A stretch of 64,000 nucleotides of DNA from Epiperipatus broadwayi (GCA_028023455.1 JAQFVV010012507.1:310001-374000); one strand, 5' to 3'. Shown: positions 1 to 12,471, counted from the first letter of the stretch. The notes: generated by a model from the letters alone, not told the origin. Program-made: numbers and translations.

Positions 1-788
1 TAAAGTTATAGATGGAATGATAAATAATATTGATTTTCATAGAAAGAAGATTGACAAGGAAAGAGATGTAGGGAAAGCAATGGTAAAATTTAAAAGAATG
101 AATAAAAAGATATTTGATTTAAATCTTGGTAGAAAGAGGATTGATGAGGAAAAAGATAATGGCAAAGCCAAAATTAAACTTAAAATAATACATGATGATG
201 TGATTAGTAAAGATTTTCTTTGAGAAAATATAGCTAAGGAAAGAGATTTAAATAAACCTAAAGTCAAACTGAAAAGAATTAATATAGAACAGGATAATAT
301 TAACGGTGTAAAACAAAATGATTTTCAAGAATTCTTTAATTGTAGAAGTTGTATCACATCAATCTGATTTGCAACTTTTAAAGGATTATTTAGAAAATTT
401 GAATGAATACCATTCAATATTACTCAAAGTATTGTTTTCAATTGAACATAGAACAAGTGAAGTAAAATAAAGACTTACTCAAGTTGATGATGTTTATCAG
501 GATAGTCAAATGAAAGGTAATAGATTATCTGAAAAAATAGCAACTGTTATTGATAAAATTAAGAATTATGTTAGTGCTTATGATCAAGTAACTATTTATG
601 TAAAGGATATAGATGCAGAATCTAAGGAGTTCATAGCAAAATCTTTAGATACTTATCTCAAAATTATTCAAAAACAATTGAATTATACGAAAACGTTATA
701 TAAAAATCTTGTAAATCAAAGCAAATTTCTTCACAGAATTCAACATACTAGAAATTCTTTTCAAGAAGAATTAAAAAGGCACTTTTGA
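1..788 (+). pseudogene. Decayed lysine-rich coding-like remnant, open at left edge
   Basis: I do not recognise a family. One frame is open from about position 17 to 223, continues past a TGA to about 300, and another frame is open from 510 to 788. The first part holds three imperfect repeats of roughly 30 codons with a core like ID-x-E-x-D-x-GKA-x-x-K-x-K, near 49-110, 136-195 and 229-285. The predicted protein is rich in K, E, D and I and looks coiled-coil-like. The 510-788 frame (92 codons) is also helical and charged. In-frame stops and frame changes show that this is not an intact exon. It may be a decayed transposon protein or a gene fragment extending left of the window; function unknown. 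Confidence 0.3.
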
Positions 789-1322
789 TTATTATTTTTT
801 TTTTAAAGAAAACTTGGACAAATATCTAGATGATCTGAAAGATAGATATAAATAAATGAATATGGTTATTAATAAGAAAAATAATATTCTTTAAACCATG
901 TTAGTCCTTAGAAAGATTACAAATTTGAGAAGTTTTTCGATATCTCATAATTAATTAGTTATTTGCAAAGACATTTTTTTTTCAGTGGATTAGGGGGTAT
1001 TGTAAATATCGATAAGTCTATCTATATTTTAAAAATTATCATTTGTTATTTTAAAAAAAAAATCTCTTTGAGTTGATGTTTATATATGAAGTATTATTAT
1101 TGTTTATGGTTATTAGGTATAGTTATTGTTTGAAGTTATTATTTTACTTATATGTTGATGGTATGTCATTATGAATATTTAATTATTATAAATAAATAAA
1201 GACATATAAATTGTTGATTATATAAAAAAATTATTTTATTTGCAGTGATTATTAAAAAAATGCAATATTATTATTTATGTATATATATATTTTTAAAGCT
1301 GTCAAATAAATTTTCAATTTAA

Positions 1323-1324
<2 letters not shown>

Positions 1325-1355
<31 letters not shown>
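1325..1355. repeat. (TA)n microsatellite
   Basis: Perfect dinucleotide run. Confidence 0.95.
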
Positions 1356-1357
<2 letters not shown>

Positions 1358-2377
1358 TTGATATTTTTTTAATGTTAATTGTTTAAAATAAGACATATGT
1401 AACAATGGTTTTCAAAACAGCATTTGCTGGCATGCGAAGAACAACAGCAGCAACAAAAAGAGGCCATTATTATTGGGATAGTGATTAAACAAACAAAAAG
1501 ATAAAAATTTGTTGTACTTTGTTTCTTTGAAATTGCCATTCTTAAGAATAGTGGAATAAGATAAATTTCTGTAATCAATACATAAACATGACTGGCTAAT
1601 ATATATACTGCAGCCAAGGGGCTGCACCATTTTCTTTCATTTATTCCAAGGCAGTTTAAAAAGAAAAACTGAGCAAATTTCAACAAATGAATTTCATCGC
1701 GTTTGAAGCCGAAATTTGACATAGCTATCTGGAATCTATAATGGTCAATCTAATAATAATCTGGAGGTAACTAGAATTAATATATTGGATTCAACATTTC
1801 AATTTATTTATTTATTTTTCAAGGAAAGAAATTTTAGAAGGATAAAAATATACATACATCCAAGAATTGACAATTTTCTCTAACATGATAGTTTCTTCAC
1901 TTTAACTAGAATGCATTCTAATATTAAATGGATAAAGAAATAAAACAATGGAATAAGTTGACTTTTGAAAGAAAAATAAACAAGTGAACTTTGAAAGGTA
2001 GTAAATAATTATATATATATATAATATATAAATATATTTTTGAGACCAATATTTTTTTTTTTCACTTTTATTTTTCATTATAAAATAAAACGTTTTTATA
2101 AATATCATTCGATTCAATTCAAGCATTTTGTTTTATAACAGCAATAACCGTTTAACAGGTGTCAAAATTAACGCTTAAGTAATTTAAAATTCTAAAGTAT
2201 GGCTTATAAGTTTGGGTTGCATATGAGTTGTTATGTATATTTTAATAAATGAAATTTATATTTGCAAAATTTTATTATAAAAATTTTTTATTATTAATTT
2301 ATCTATTTTCATTTTTTTTTTAACTTCATGTAATAATTCTTATGCAGACCAAAACAATAATTTATATATATTTGCTG

Positions 2378-2382
<5 letters not shown>

Positions 2383-2443
<61 letters not shown>
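2383..2443. repeat. (TA)n microsatellite with one interruption
   Basis: TA run interrupted by a single AAA near 2416. Confidence 0.95.
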
Positions 2444-4996
2444 TTTTATTTTTGAATGTTTGAAAAATATAAATATGGATTTGTGTTTATATTAATGCAT
2501 ACTTGTTAAGCACAAATATGTCTTTATCTATTTAATATATATACTTATTGCAAGTATATATGTATATTTGTTATTTGGGTTTGTATTTAAAACATTGATA
2601 TTATCTAAAATTAAACCATAATATAAAAATAAAGGATGTACTATTTGTTTTATAAGTAATACCTTTGTAATTTATTTGAAAGAGTATTAATATTTTATTC
2701 TTATTTTTCTTTTAGTGCCAAAGTCATTATGAAATTAATTGAATTCACAATTTATTAGAGGATAACTACGTATTTCACTTATTATTTAGTCTTTAAGTTA
2801 CTTACACATATTATTCATTGATATGTTTAGATATATACAAATTTACTTATTGGATGTGTATATTGGATTTAATAGAATTCCCTTTGTTTCTGATATATAT
2901 ATTTGATTAGTTAGTCATATCAATCTTGAAAATAAATTATAATGATAGATCTCATTGCTCTGTATGATTTTAGATTTATTTCATTTATAGCTAGTTGGAA
3001 GGGCATATAAACAATTTATTTAAATATAACTGGGATAATTTTATCTTTCTTCATTTAAATTATACAATTTATTATATTAGGCTTTCTCAACAATTGGATT
3101 CATTTAGATTACATATATTCCATTACATTTATCATCCAATATTTGAAGCATTATTTTCTTTTCATATATTGACGTTCCATTACACTTGATGTGTAATATG
3201 TTTATATGATATATTGTCCATTACATTTGGCACCACAAACTGTAGGTCCCAGTTAACTGATGATTGGTCTTTGAAGCCCACGCATTGGGAGACCACTGTA
3301 GTAGGTTGCAACTCCTCTCCATCTTTACTGGTTTGAATTTAAACTATCTTTATTATAAAATATCTTATATAATGTATTATTGAATGATACTAATGATTAA
3401 TACATAAACAAAACATTCCATTTGCTAAGATGGACTTGTTGCAGCCATAGCCTGGAGACAGGTTATTTAAAACAATCTCCCAACAATAAAAAATGACAAA
3501 ATAACAGATATAATTATATAAGAATGAAAATACTCATCGTTAGTTTCTATTAATCACTAATTAATGTTTTCCTGAGCCATATATTTATAAACATTGGCAT
3601 TTTCTAACTCCATGCACCAATCCTATGCTTGCATAAGAATTATATTGAAGGGATTTAATGAGGACAATAATAATATATTACTTCATGCTCAGCCATTAGC
3701 TAGCTCAGGTAGGCTGGATAGCCCTTAGACTGACAGAGATGTGTTATTTTGTGGCAATACACATTAACTTGTTTAATAAAGAAAACATACAAACATTTTA
3801 ATTAAATGAATAACTAAGAAATAATGAAAAAAAAAGTGTTAATTTATTTAATGGAAATATAAGCATAAATATATATTTTGGCAGGGTAAATTGTTATTGA
3901 TTACACAGATTAAATATTTATCTTTACAATTATCTATAGGATTTAATAGAAATAATTACAGGCTATACTATGAAATTAATAATGTGCAGACATGCATTCA
4001 TTTGAAATAAAATATATTGTTATCTTTGTATGCCCATGGTGATTGGCTTACCAGTATTCACAAGTAAGGTAAGCACTTAATAACGCATTGGCTATAAAGT
4101 TTGTATATAAAGAAAGACTTTGCTTTTAACTTCTGATGGAATGATAGTAAATCCCAATGTTTGATATGGAGAAAGGGTATGGATGAAAATTCCTGGAGTT
4201 TGGACAATTACAGAATCATGGAGCAACTTTTATTTTCTTCATGGAGCAGTAAGAATGAAAACCCAGCATGCTTATAGCTTCACCCCAACCAACTCATGTC
4301 AGTATCTTACTTGAAGTATAGTAGGTCAACAAAATTTAGAGCAATCATAATAACAGCATAAAATTCTGATCAACACAAAAACAAGAATCAGAAGAGTTCC
4401 TTTTATTCCGATTTGATTATATACATCTTTTTATTTTTCTACAAGATTCTTTTTGTTTTCAAGCATTATTTTCAATTACTTTTTCAAAAGTTCTACATTT
4501 TAAACTTTATCCTGCAAGATCTCATTAGTCTAGGACATTGTGATTTTAGATCCATTTTCCTTTGTTTAGAGATTTTTTCTCACACAAAAAAAGAAGCTTT
4601 TAGCCATTTTTTATTAGTCAAAGTTTCATTGAAAAATTAAAAACAAATTTCAACTGGATTTACATTAAAAGTATCCCATAGAAGAAAAAAAAAGTTGTTT
4701 TGATCTACATATTTTTATCTTATTAAAACAAAAGTAGATACAATAAAAATATACCTATGAAATATTTTTCTAGGAAATTATTTTATGTGCTATATTTTTT
4801 GAATATATACATGCACATACTGCATGAAAACAAACTGAGCACAAGGCACCTCCTTTCCCTTAAGACTGGTGTGGTTAATTTATTCAATCAAATATGTACA
4901 TTAAAATATATCTACATATGCTTGGCTATTTAAATGCCTTTTTACCTTGGAACAGATTTTAAACCCAGGCCTGGTTACTATATTTATATATATATA

Positions 4997-6711
4997 TTGA
5001 ACTGTTTTCGAATATGTGCATTCGAAACACCGGTTTCTTAGGCAGAGAAGAACATACTCGGAGAGTATGTATGCCCAAACGATAGCTATAAAGTATATAA
5101 CTAACATTACATTTACAGGACATAGCTTCTTCTTGGCTGTTGAGTTGAACACCATGTCCAAAGCACTTTTTTTGTTTGTGTATAACCAAGGGCACCAGCT
5201 GCTTATTCTAAAAGAATACTAAAAGAATAGACAATGTACTTTGAACAGTGGCCACTAACTTAACGCCTAAATCCATGACTAGCTCAGCTATTTGCAATCA
5301 CTAATAGATTATACTTAATCAGTGATTAAAAGAATTGATAAAAGAATTTGTTAAAAGAATTGATAGAAAGAATTGACCGACAAATAAAGTTTAATTTTAA
5401 AGATAATTTATTAACTAACATTTATTTACTAAATTTAAACATTTTATACTGCTAATAAAACACATGCATATTTTAAATTAACATTCTAAATAGTTTAAAT
5501 ATTCTTGAATATTTTGTTAACAGAACACTGGGAATTTATCTACTTTGACTAATAATATTGATATAAGGATCATGCACATATTAACTCATGCACACACATA
5601 ATAATAATAAAGTATTACATAGCATTTGTAATTTAAGCACACATATCAATAGTTCATTTATGTATGATATAGAGTTCATATAATTAGACTCTTGAAAGAT
5701 TCATATGAATTAATGCAATGCAATGGCTATTACAGTATAAATGAAATGAGCAAATGTTTTTTACCTAGGCTTTTGAATGTAGACATAGAAGTTTGTTCTT
5801 TGGAGGCTGCTTTCAATGAAAATGTTTCCATTATGAATGCTTACCAGCCGGCTGGGATGTTTCCTTGCTGAGTTTCCTGATTTTCACTATTATTACTATC
5901 AGGGACAATTAGATACTGACAGAGATTTTCTAAGATGTTAAGCTGACATTATTTCATGAGCAGATCTGCTGTTTTCTAGGACATCTGGGCTGGAGATAAA
6001 CGTGCATTCCTAAGATCTTCTCAACACTGCATTTTGCTTGTTAACTGCTCAATTAATTTCTGAACTGCACTCACTCAATAAATTTGTGAACTGACCCTGT
6101 CCAATAAAAAAAATATATTTATATCTGCGACATGTTGTCTTCGTAATATCTCCTGCAAAGATCTGTTGTCAAATTCCAGTGATAATCATCTGATAAACGT
6201 GTTTTGGAAGATTGCTTAATTAGTAATAGCCATGCAATAAAATGTGTTGTTTTATTTTATTAATAGCCATTGCTGTGTTTTTAATGATAATCTGTTATTT
6301 CGCATACATTTTATTTATTTACAAATCACACATATATACGCATATATATTTTTAATACAATTTACTATTTAGTTTTAACATAATTTTTTCTTTAATTAAA
6401 CTTGAATAAAAAGAGATTTGTATGTTTTAACTTTTTAAATTATATTTTTACGAATACTAATAAAAACTCTTTTCTTCCTTTTATAACCCTTAGTTTAATT
6501 TCTCTAATGAAACACCCCTCTCTTCTTCTGATTAATTAATTGCAGCTTTTTTATTACAAAACTAACGCTAGACAACTATTTGATTCTTATCCTTTTCTAA
6601 AACAAACTGCAATAAACTCTTCAACGTTTAATTTTATGTTTTTCTTTTATGAACGATTATTTTAATATTATAATTTTAGATAAAATTATATGTGCCTATA
6701 TCAATATAGGT

Positions 6712-6715
<4 letters not shown>
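4997..6715 (-). mobile_element. GTAC element, copy 1 (non-coding, about 1.7 kb)
   Basis: Reverse-oriented copy of a repeat present four times in the window (also 6812-8551, 46986-48639 and 56486-58132). The outer terminus at 6715 reads TTGTACC when read inwards, and the other end is the weaker TTGAAC at 4997. Both ends touch TA-rich sequence. Homology to copy 2 is visible near the inner terminus, where both share the pattern TTGTACC-about 10 nt-TTG(A)-GGCACAT. The far end is most like copy 4. There is no sizeable open frame and no motif of a known transposase or reverse transcriptase. The class is unknown; it could be a non-autonomous DNA transposon or a PLE-derived terminal sequence. Confidence 0.6.
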
Positions 6716-6774
<59 letters not shown>

Positions 6775-6811
6775 ATATGATATACAATATATATATATAT
6801 ATATATATATA
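6716..6811. repeat. (TA)n spacer between two inverted GTAC elements
   Basis: Two TA runs (about 6716-6770 and 6787-6811) separated by a short GTTATATGATATACA-like bridge. It forms the centre of a large inverted repeat made by GTAC copies 1 and 2. Confidence 0.9.
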
Positions 6812-8547
6812 TTGTACCAACATTGAATTGGCACATAATAATTTTGTTTAAAAAAATATTAAAACAAAAATCTTTAGTTAAAAGAGAATAGTATTTAAAA
6901 GTTTAAGAGTTTTATTACAGTTTGTTTCAAAAACATAAAAGTTAAAGAGTTTTGAAATAAAAGTTAAAAAGTAATTAATTAAAAGTGTGAAGGGGGTTCA
7001 CTTTAGAAACATCAAATTAAAAAAAGTTGGTTTTCAAATAAGTAAAGAATTATTTTATTATTGTTGTTAGTTTAAAGAAAATATTGTTCATGAAAGTTAT
7101 AATTGATTGACTGGAAAAAGGAAAGAAATTAAAAGTTGACTTTCAAGTTTAAAAATATAAATCTATTTTTATTTAAGTCAAATAAAAAAAGTAATCTTAA
7201 AACTAAATAGCAAATGATCTTAAAATATACATGTGCATAAATGATGAATGTTTGTTAGTAAAATATATATGTGCAATGATAAATAATGTATGCATAATAA
7301 ATATTAAAATGAAATAAAGGAAAATTATATTTAAAAAACACAGCAATGGCTATTACGTTAAACAAAGGAAAAACATGTTTGTGATGGTTACTAATTAAAA
7401 TCTCCAACAACAAGATTAAAAGCTTATCGCCAAAGGATTTGCTACTAATGAAAGAAATTTCGACAACAGATATTGCCAGTGGACATGAAAACAAAAACAT
7501 ACCTCATGTATAAATAGTAAAATTTTATCAGACAGTCAGTTCAGTTTGGTTCATTCAGTCAGTTCAGATAACAGTTCAGGTATTCTGAATCAATCAAGAA
7601 TGCAATGTTAAAACCATGGGAAATATGAGGTTGTGAAAATAATTTTTGCGTAACAGCTTGAAGAATCTCCATCAATATCTAATTGTCTCCAAAAATAATA
7701 CCAGCAAATAAGCATTGAACCACCTCAAGAAGAACTTTAAATCTAACTGGTTAGATATATCTCAGTAGAAGCAGCAAACAGCATGAAGTCCTTGTTCTAA
7801 AATCCTAGGTAATAGTATTTTCTTATTTTCATTTCTAAGTAGCAATCACATTCGTAAAAATTCATAAAACCTCCAGAGTTGATTTATAAGAACTCTATAG
7901 CACATAAATATGAACTATTAATTTGTGTGTTCTAAATATATGTGTTTTATATTATTTAATGCTTTATTATATATGTAAGTGTATGAGTTAATATGTGCAT
8001 GAACACTATATTTAAAATACCAGTATTATGTCAGTAAGTAAGATTTTATAAAAACATTTAAAGATAGAGTATAAATGTTAATTAAAATAAATTGTCTTTA
8101 AACTTAAGCTTTATTTGTCAGTCAATTCTTTTCACCACTATTATGAAACAATAATTTGTTATTGATTAAAAATAGACTGAGCTAGTTCAGGGATTTTACG
8201 AGCGCTGGATTATGGGCCTACTGTCCGAACATGTTAGACTTAGATTAGCTGGCACCTGGGGTTTACTCCTAAACAAATAAAGTGTTTGGATAGTAGGGGT
8301 TTGAATCTAGAAGCTGAGTTGGGCCACAATCTGGAAATGTGATCATGCTATGCATTGCATAGCTCAATCTGATCATGGGTATTATTGACAGCTTCGCTAT
8401 CAATAATATTCTCCACTTTGCTTGAATGTGCCAGTTCGTTCATATAATATTTGTAATATAAGATGATAAATATATTATACATTAGGTTTGAACACAGATA
8501 AACCTTAGGAAGAGTAAGTGAGTGAGTTCCAATGGATTGAACCCAGT

Positions 8548-8551
<4 letters not shown>
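6812..8551 (+). mobile_element. GTAC element, copy 2 (non-coding, about 1.74 kb)
   Basis: Starts TTGTACCAACATTG and ends CCCAGTACAA, giving 6-bp inverted termini (TTGTAC/GTACAA), with TA runs on both sides. The last 250 bp closely match copy 3 (46986-48639, reversed); both contain a block beginning near GACTGAGCTAGTTCAGGG and a distal block around the TGATCATG motif. A B-box-like string (GGTTTGAATCTA) occurs near 8298 but has no paired A box at tRNA spacing. No coding sequence is supported. Confidence 0.65.

Positions 8552-8578
<27 letters not shown>
8551..8578. repeat. (AT)n microsatellite
   Basis: Perfect AT run abutting the end of GTAC copy 2. Confidence 0.95.
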
Positions 8579-9244
8579 GGGCTACAAAAGTGTTAATATA
8601 AATTTTAAAAGGTAAGCATAGAAGCATCTACTAGCTATTTGAAATGTAACTTGAATCCTAACCCACTTTTGCAGCTTAAATATATCACTACAGAAGAAGC
8701 TTTAGGTTATATGGACATAAGAAATGTAATTATGATGACGAATTGGCAAGTATTTATTCAACAATATTTATTAACCTACATTGACTACAAGCAGTCTATT
8801 ATATTATTGTGCCTTAATTCTATTTTTTTTTTAAATTGAACAACAGTGTCCATGTTATAATTTCCTAAGTATGTATCTACTTTTTAAAAATCAAAATAGT
8901 TTGAATTTAGCTCATGTAGTTATATCATTCTTTTCTGAATTAGCAATATCTCATACTACTTGCAGTCAGAACAGTTGTAATTTTTTTTTAAATGACCACT
9001 TTTTTTCTATCTTTTAAAACAAATATAAAACTTATTTTAACTAATGGCAACAATAATAAAAAGTAAATTTAGCTCACTTTAATAACTGGTTATAAAAAAA
9101 AAACCAATCAATTAAATTAAGTTAAACAAAGATAATTTTATTCTTCATTTTTATAGTTTTATGGCTATATTTTTTAAATTTTTATACAGATATTTTAATA
9201 AATATATTGTAAGAAAGTGCTCATAATAATAATAAAATAAATTT
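8579..9244. other. AT-rich non-coding stretch, nothing recognised
   Basis: A 66-codon open frame at 8639-8839 has no recognisable motif. Confidence 0.5.
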
Positions 9245-9335
9245 TGTGTTGGTGGCCTAGCGGTTGGCATAGCTGCCTTCCAAACAGCTGGCCCGGGTTT
9301 TCTTCCCGGTCAAAGCATTGACATATGAAGAAAAA
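9245..9335 (+). mobile_element. tRNA-Gly(UCC)-derived SINE or tRNA pseudogene
   Basis: The sequence follows the layout of a metazoan tRNA-Gly(UCC): acceptor start GTTGGTGG, A-box-like GGCCTAGCGG, an anticodon arm GCTGCCTTCCAAACAGC with TCC in the loop, and a T-arm region CCCGGGTT..TTCCCGG. The B box is damaged (GGTTTTCTTCC) and the acceptor ends no longer pair well, so a working tRNA is unlikely. It ends GACATATGA followed by an A-rich tail, the same 3' end as the other short SINEs here. A loose direct repeat (AAATAAATTTTG before, AAACAAATTTG after) may be a target-site duplication. Confidence 0.7.
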
Positions 9336-9702
9336 AACAAATTTGAAAATATATTTACATAATAGTACATATATATATTAAACAAAAAAAACTAGAAAAA
9401 TATTAGCAATAATGTAAAAAGGGAAAAAGGAATTAAATGTTCAATAATTTAAAAAAAAAACCTTGAATGTAAGTAGACCCATTTTTCTTCTTTGATTGTT
9501 AATGAGAATTACTATCTGTAATTATTTAGTAGCTTTATAAATAAAAAGTCATTTATTGCGCGTCCTATCATTTTTTAAAATTAATTGTAATGATATATTA
9601 TTTATTATCTTGTATAATTTATTGTAAATATGAACTAATCTCAAAATGTATCCAAAAAAATTATCAAGTAAAATGATTATTTTACTTCTATTAATGCCAT
9701 TA

Positions 9703-9810
9703 GTTACATTTTCATTTACCATTGTCAAATTCCCCCACCCACAACTTTGAAATGGATGGCGTCAAAGTTGTGAGTGGAGAGAATTTGGCAATGGTAAATG
9801 AAAATATAAC
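9703..9810. repeat. Foldback hairpin, about 48-bp arms
   Basis: Arms 9703-9750 and 9762-9810 are near-complementary with an 11-nt loop. The right arm (TCAAAGTTGTGAG...TTTGGCA) matches the terminal segment of the hammerhead-like units (compare the reverse complement of 12030-12080). It is probably an inverted duplication of that terminus rather than a microRNA gene, although its size would also fit a pre-miRNA-like fold. Confidence 0.7.
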
Positions 9811-9860
9811 AATTTACTCTAGATAAATATTTTGCATATAATAGAGATATATATGATAGT

Positions 9861-9915
9861 GACCTGGGCCAACTGATGAGAGCTGGTTCAGCACGAAACT
9901 TGGGGATCAGTTGTC
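9861..9915 (+). ncRNA. Hammerhead-ribozyme-like motif (copy a, lacks stem III)
   Basis: Contains the catalytic-core strings CTGATGA (9873-9879) and GAAA (9895-9898), separated by a 15-nt stem-II hairpin whose arms GCTG/CAGC pair around a GTT loop. The flanks CCAA (9869-9872) and TTGG (9900-9903) can form stem I. Compared with copies b-d, the stem-III segment and the NUH cleavage triplet between GAAA and stem I are missing, so this copy should not cleave. It lies about 50 bp after the unit-end foldback on the same strand, as in the tandem array at 11.3-12.5 kb. Confidence 0.5.
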
Positions 9916-11137
9916 TTTTATTATATCTATTTATATGAATTTAAAAAGAATGGGGAAGTATGGAGGTGTTTATTATATCTATAAAAATATACTTACGGTA
10001 TATAGAATTAGTTTATATATACAACTGCTTTTAATATCTAAATCCATTTTTGTTTGAGTTAAAAGATTATTGAAGGAGCCATAATTGCTTCAACTGTCAT
10101 TTCCAAAAATTTAATGCGTAATTGAAATGTTTTACTTATCAGTCTGTCATTTTTGTCAATTTTGCTCAGAAAATGTTATCTTGTTGTCAAGTTTATTTTA
10201 AAAGTTTTAATGTATTAAATATATTTAAAGTAAGATACAAATAAAATATTTTAAATAATTGACTTGTGTATATATATATTCGTGCGCACTAACAAGCAGT
10301 CAAGGAATGTTTTAAAAAGTAAATGCCATTACACTGTATACAAAATAAAATGCATGCCTTTTATAGTTTAGATCATCCACGAATTAATACTATGATAAAG
10401 CAACCAAAAATATTCAGTTGGATTATTAAAATGTCAACTTGCCATTTGTATGCTTCAATATTATTTGATTGTTAAAGCAACTTTTACTATGTATTATTAA
10501 TTTTTGCAAAATGCTTTTGGCATATTAATACAATTTTAAGGTTAAAAGTCATATATAGAAGTTTATCAACAGAGGAAATCGTTAAATAATAAAAACTGTT
10601 TAAGAAATCTTAAATTTTTTGACTGAATTTCGTCAATAAAACAATTGGGGGGAGATATATAATATTCATTTTTATTATATAATTATATTTAAAATTCAGT
10701 TAGCTTCGTGGATTAAATTGAGTGTTTAATAAAGCCATTGTAATATTATTATTTTAAAAATATATAAATTAATATGAAATTATCAAAATGATGAAAAAGT
10801 AAGTACTCCTAAATCTTAGACAATAATTCTATCTTCATATAACATATAGGACATATGTATTTTTATTTTCTTATGCCATTTCATTTTTAGAATCTATCTA
10901 TTTATCTACTTATCCATCTCTCTATACTTTTATCTAAGTATCTAGCTATTCATTTACTTTTTTATCTATACATTTATCAAGGGAATTATCCCCATCTAAC
11001 GTTCTACTTTACTATCGTTCTCACCCCTCATATATATATATATATAAAGAATCATAATTTTTTAAATATATGTGATTGAAATGGATGTAACATAGCTCAG
11101 AGGGGGATAGTTACTTTTGTTATATATATATAAAATA

Positions 11138-11138
<1 letters not shown>
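9916..11138. other. AT-rich non-coding stretch with a decayed TATC tract
   Basis: A degenerate TATC/TATT repeat is visible at about 10895-10976. Nothing else recognised. Confidence 0.5.

Positions 11139-11186
<48 letters not shown>
11139..11186. repeat. (TA)n with short inverted flanks
   Basis: TA run flanked by AAAATAGTA on the left and TACTATTTT on the right, so the whole can fold on itself. Confidence 0.9.
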
Positions 11187-11187
<1 letters not shown>

Positions 11188-11333
11188 TATTTTTTGAAAT
11201 ACAACTTAATTTATATACTTGAAATTTAAATGACATATAGTGGATTTGAAAACAGACTTTCAAGCTCCCTTCAACTATCCATTCTATCATATACAATTGA
11301 TATACATGACCACACATATGTAAAAAAGATAAA

Positions 11334-11391
11334 TGATCTCCAATATATGTGTTGCATGCTGAACCAGCACTCATCAGTTGGTCCAGATTAT
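11334..11391 (-). ncRNA. Hammerhead-ribozyme-like motif (copy b)
   Basis: On the minus strand it reads CCAA-CTGATGA-GTGCTG-GTT-CAGCAT-GCAAC-...-ATA-TTGGAGATC. The core CTGATGA is intact (11377-11371). Stem II is a 5-bp helix (TGCTG/CAGCA, plus a G-U closing pair) with a GTT loop, and stem I is CCAA/TTGG. The second core string is GCAA rather than GAAA, which should abolish activity. ATA fits the NUH cleavage rule. Stem III would be tiny, as is typical of type-I hammerheads in metazoan PLEs and retrozymes. Confidence 0.5.
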
Positions 11392-11394
11392 CAT

Positions 11395-11398
<4 letters not shown>

Positions 11399-11462
<64 letters not shown>
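11399..11462. repeat. (AT)n between hammerhead-like units
   Basis: Perfect AT run separating copy b from the next unit. Confidence 0.95.
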
Positions 11463-12030
<568 letters not shown>

Positions 12031-12284
12031 CCAATAACTCAAGTTTAATTGAAGTGCCAAACTTACTATCTTCACAACTTTGATACAAATCACTTGATAG
12101 AAGTATTTATTAGTCATTTGTTAGACTAGAGATTTTCTACCTAATAAATAATATTTCTCTATAGTGTAATTTTTACTATAACACCCTCATGCAAGGGCAT
12201 GAATGGTTTCTATACACTTTCAACATCTTGTGTAAGAATATAATCATAAACATATGACAAAAGATCTGCAAAAAGATGTATTAT

Positions 12285-12402
12285 TAGTCTTGCATTGTTA
12301 GCCGAGAGGTATCACAGCTGCCATGCAAGCAAGTAGTTGGTTGCAGATGGTTGTGGGTTCGCGTCCTGGCCGATGCTATCACATATGAAAAAAAAAAGAA
12401 AA
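12285..12402 (+). mobile_element. tRNA-derived SINE with target-site duplication
   Basis: A-box-like TTAGCCGAGAGGT and a B box GGTTCGCGTCC are spaced as in a tRNA with a long variable arm. The acceptor-like start GCATTGT is matched by CGATGC before the tail. It ends CACATATGAAAA with an A-rich tail. The direct repeats AAAAAGATGTATTA (12270-12283) and AAAAAGATATATTA (12403-12416) are a target-site duplication with one difference. The insertion lies inside hammerhead unit 2, so it is younger than that unit. Confidence 0.85.
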
Positions 12403-12412
12403 AAAAAGATAT

Positions 12413-12471
12413 ATTACTCTCAAGATGTCTATTTTATGTTGAACCAACGCTTATAAGTTGGCCTATATCAC
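12413..12471 (-). ncRNA. Hammerhead-ribozyme-like motif (copy d)
   Basis: Minus strand: CCAA-CTTATAA-GCGTTG-GTT-CAACAT-AAAA-TAGAC-ATC-TTGAG. Relative to copies a and b, stem II replaces a C-G pair with T-A (GCTG/CAGC to GTTG/CAAC), a compensatory change that supports a conserved RNA helix. ATC is a valid NUH triplet. The core string CTTATAA carries two changes from CTGATGA and AAAA one from GAAA, so activity is not expected. Confidence 0.45.

Larger units (their letters stand above)
789..4996. other. AT-rich non-coding stretch, nothing recognised
   Basis: Low-complexity AT-rich sequence with two (TA)n tracts (1325-1355 and 2383-2443). Short open frames here, such as the cysteine-run frame at 1375-1722 on the minus strand, have no recognisable motifs. 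No RNA gene, SINE or transposon coding signal was seen. Confidence 0.6.

Noticed and set aside
1375-1722. 115-codon minus-strand frame with a cysteine run
   Set aside because: The cysteines come from a GCA/ACA-rich stretch; no domain or repeat-family similarity was seen.
3240-3310. CTGATGA string near 3256 as another hammerhead
   Set aside because: No GAAA at the right distance and no stem II.
9245-9316. Functional tRNA-Gly gene
   Set aside because: The acceptor stem and B box are damaged and the sequence shares the SINE 3' end, so it is called SINE or pseudogene.
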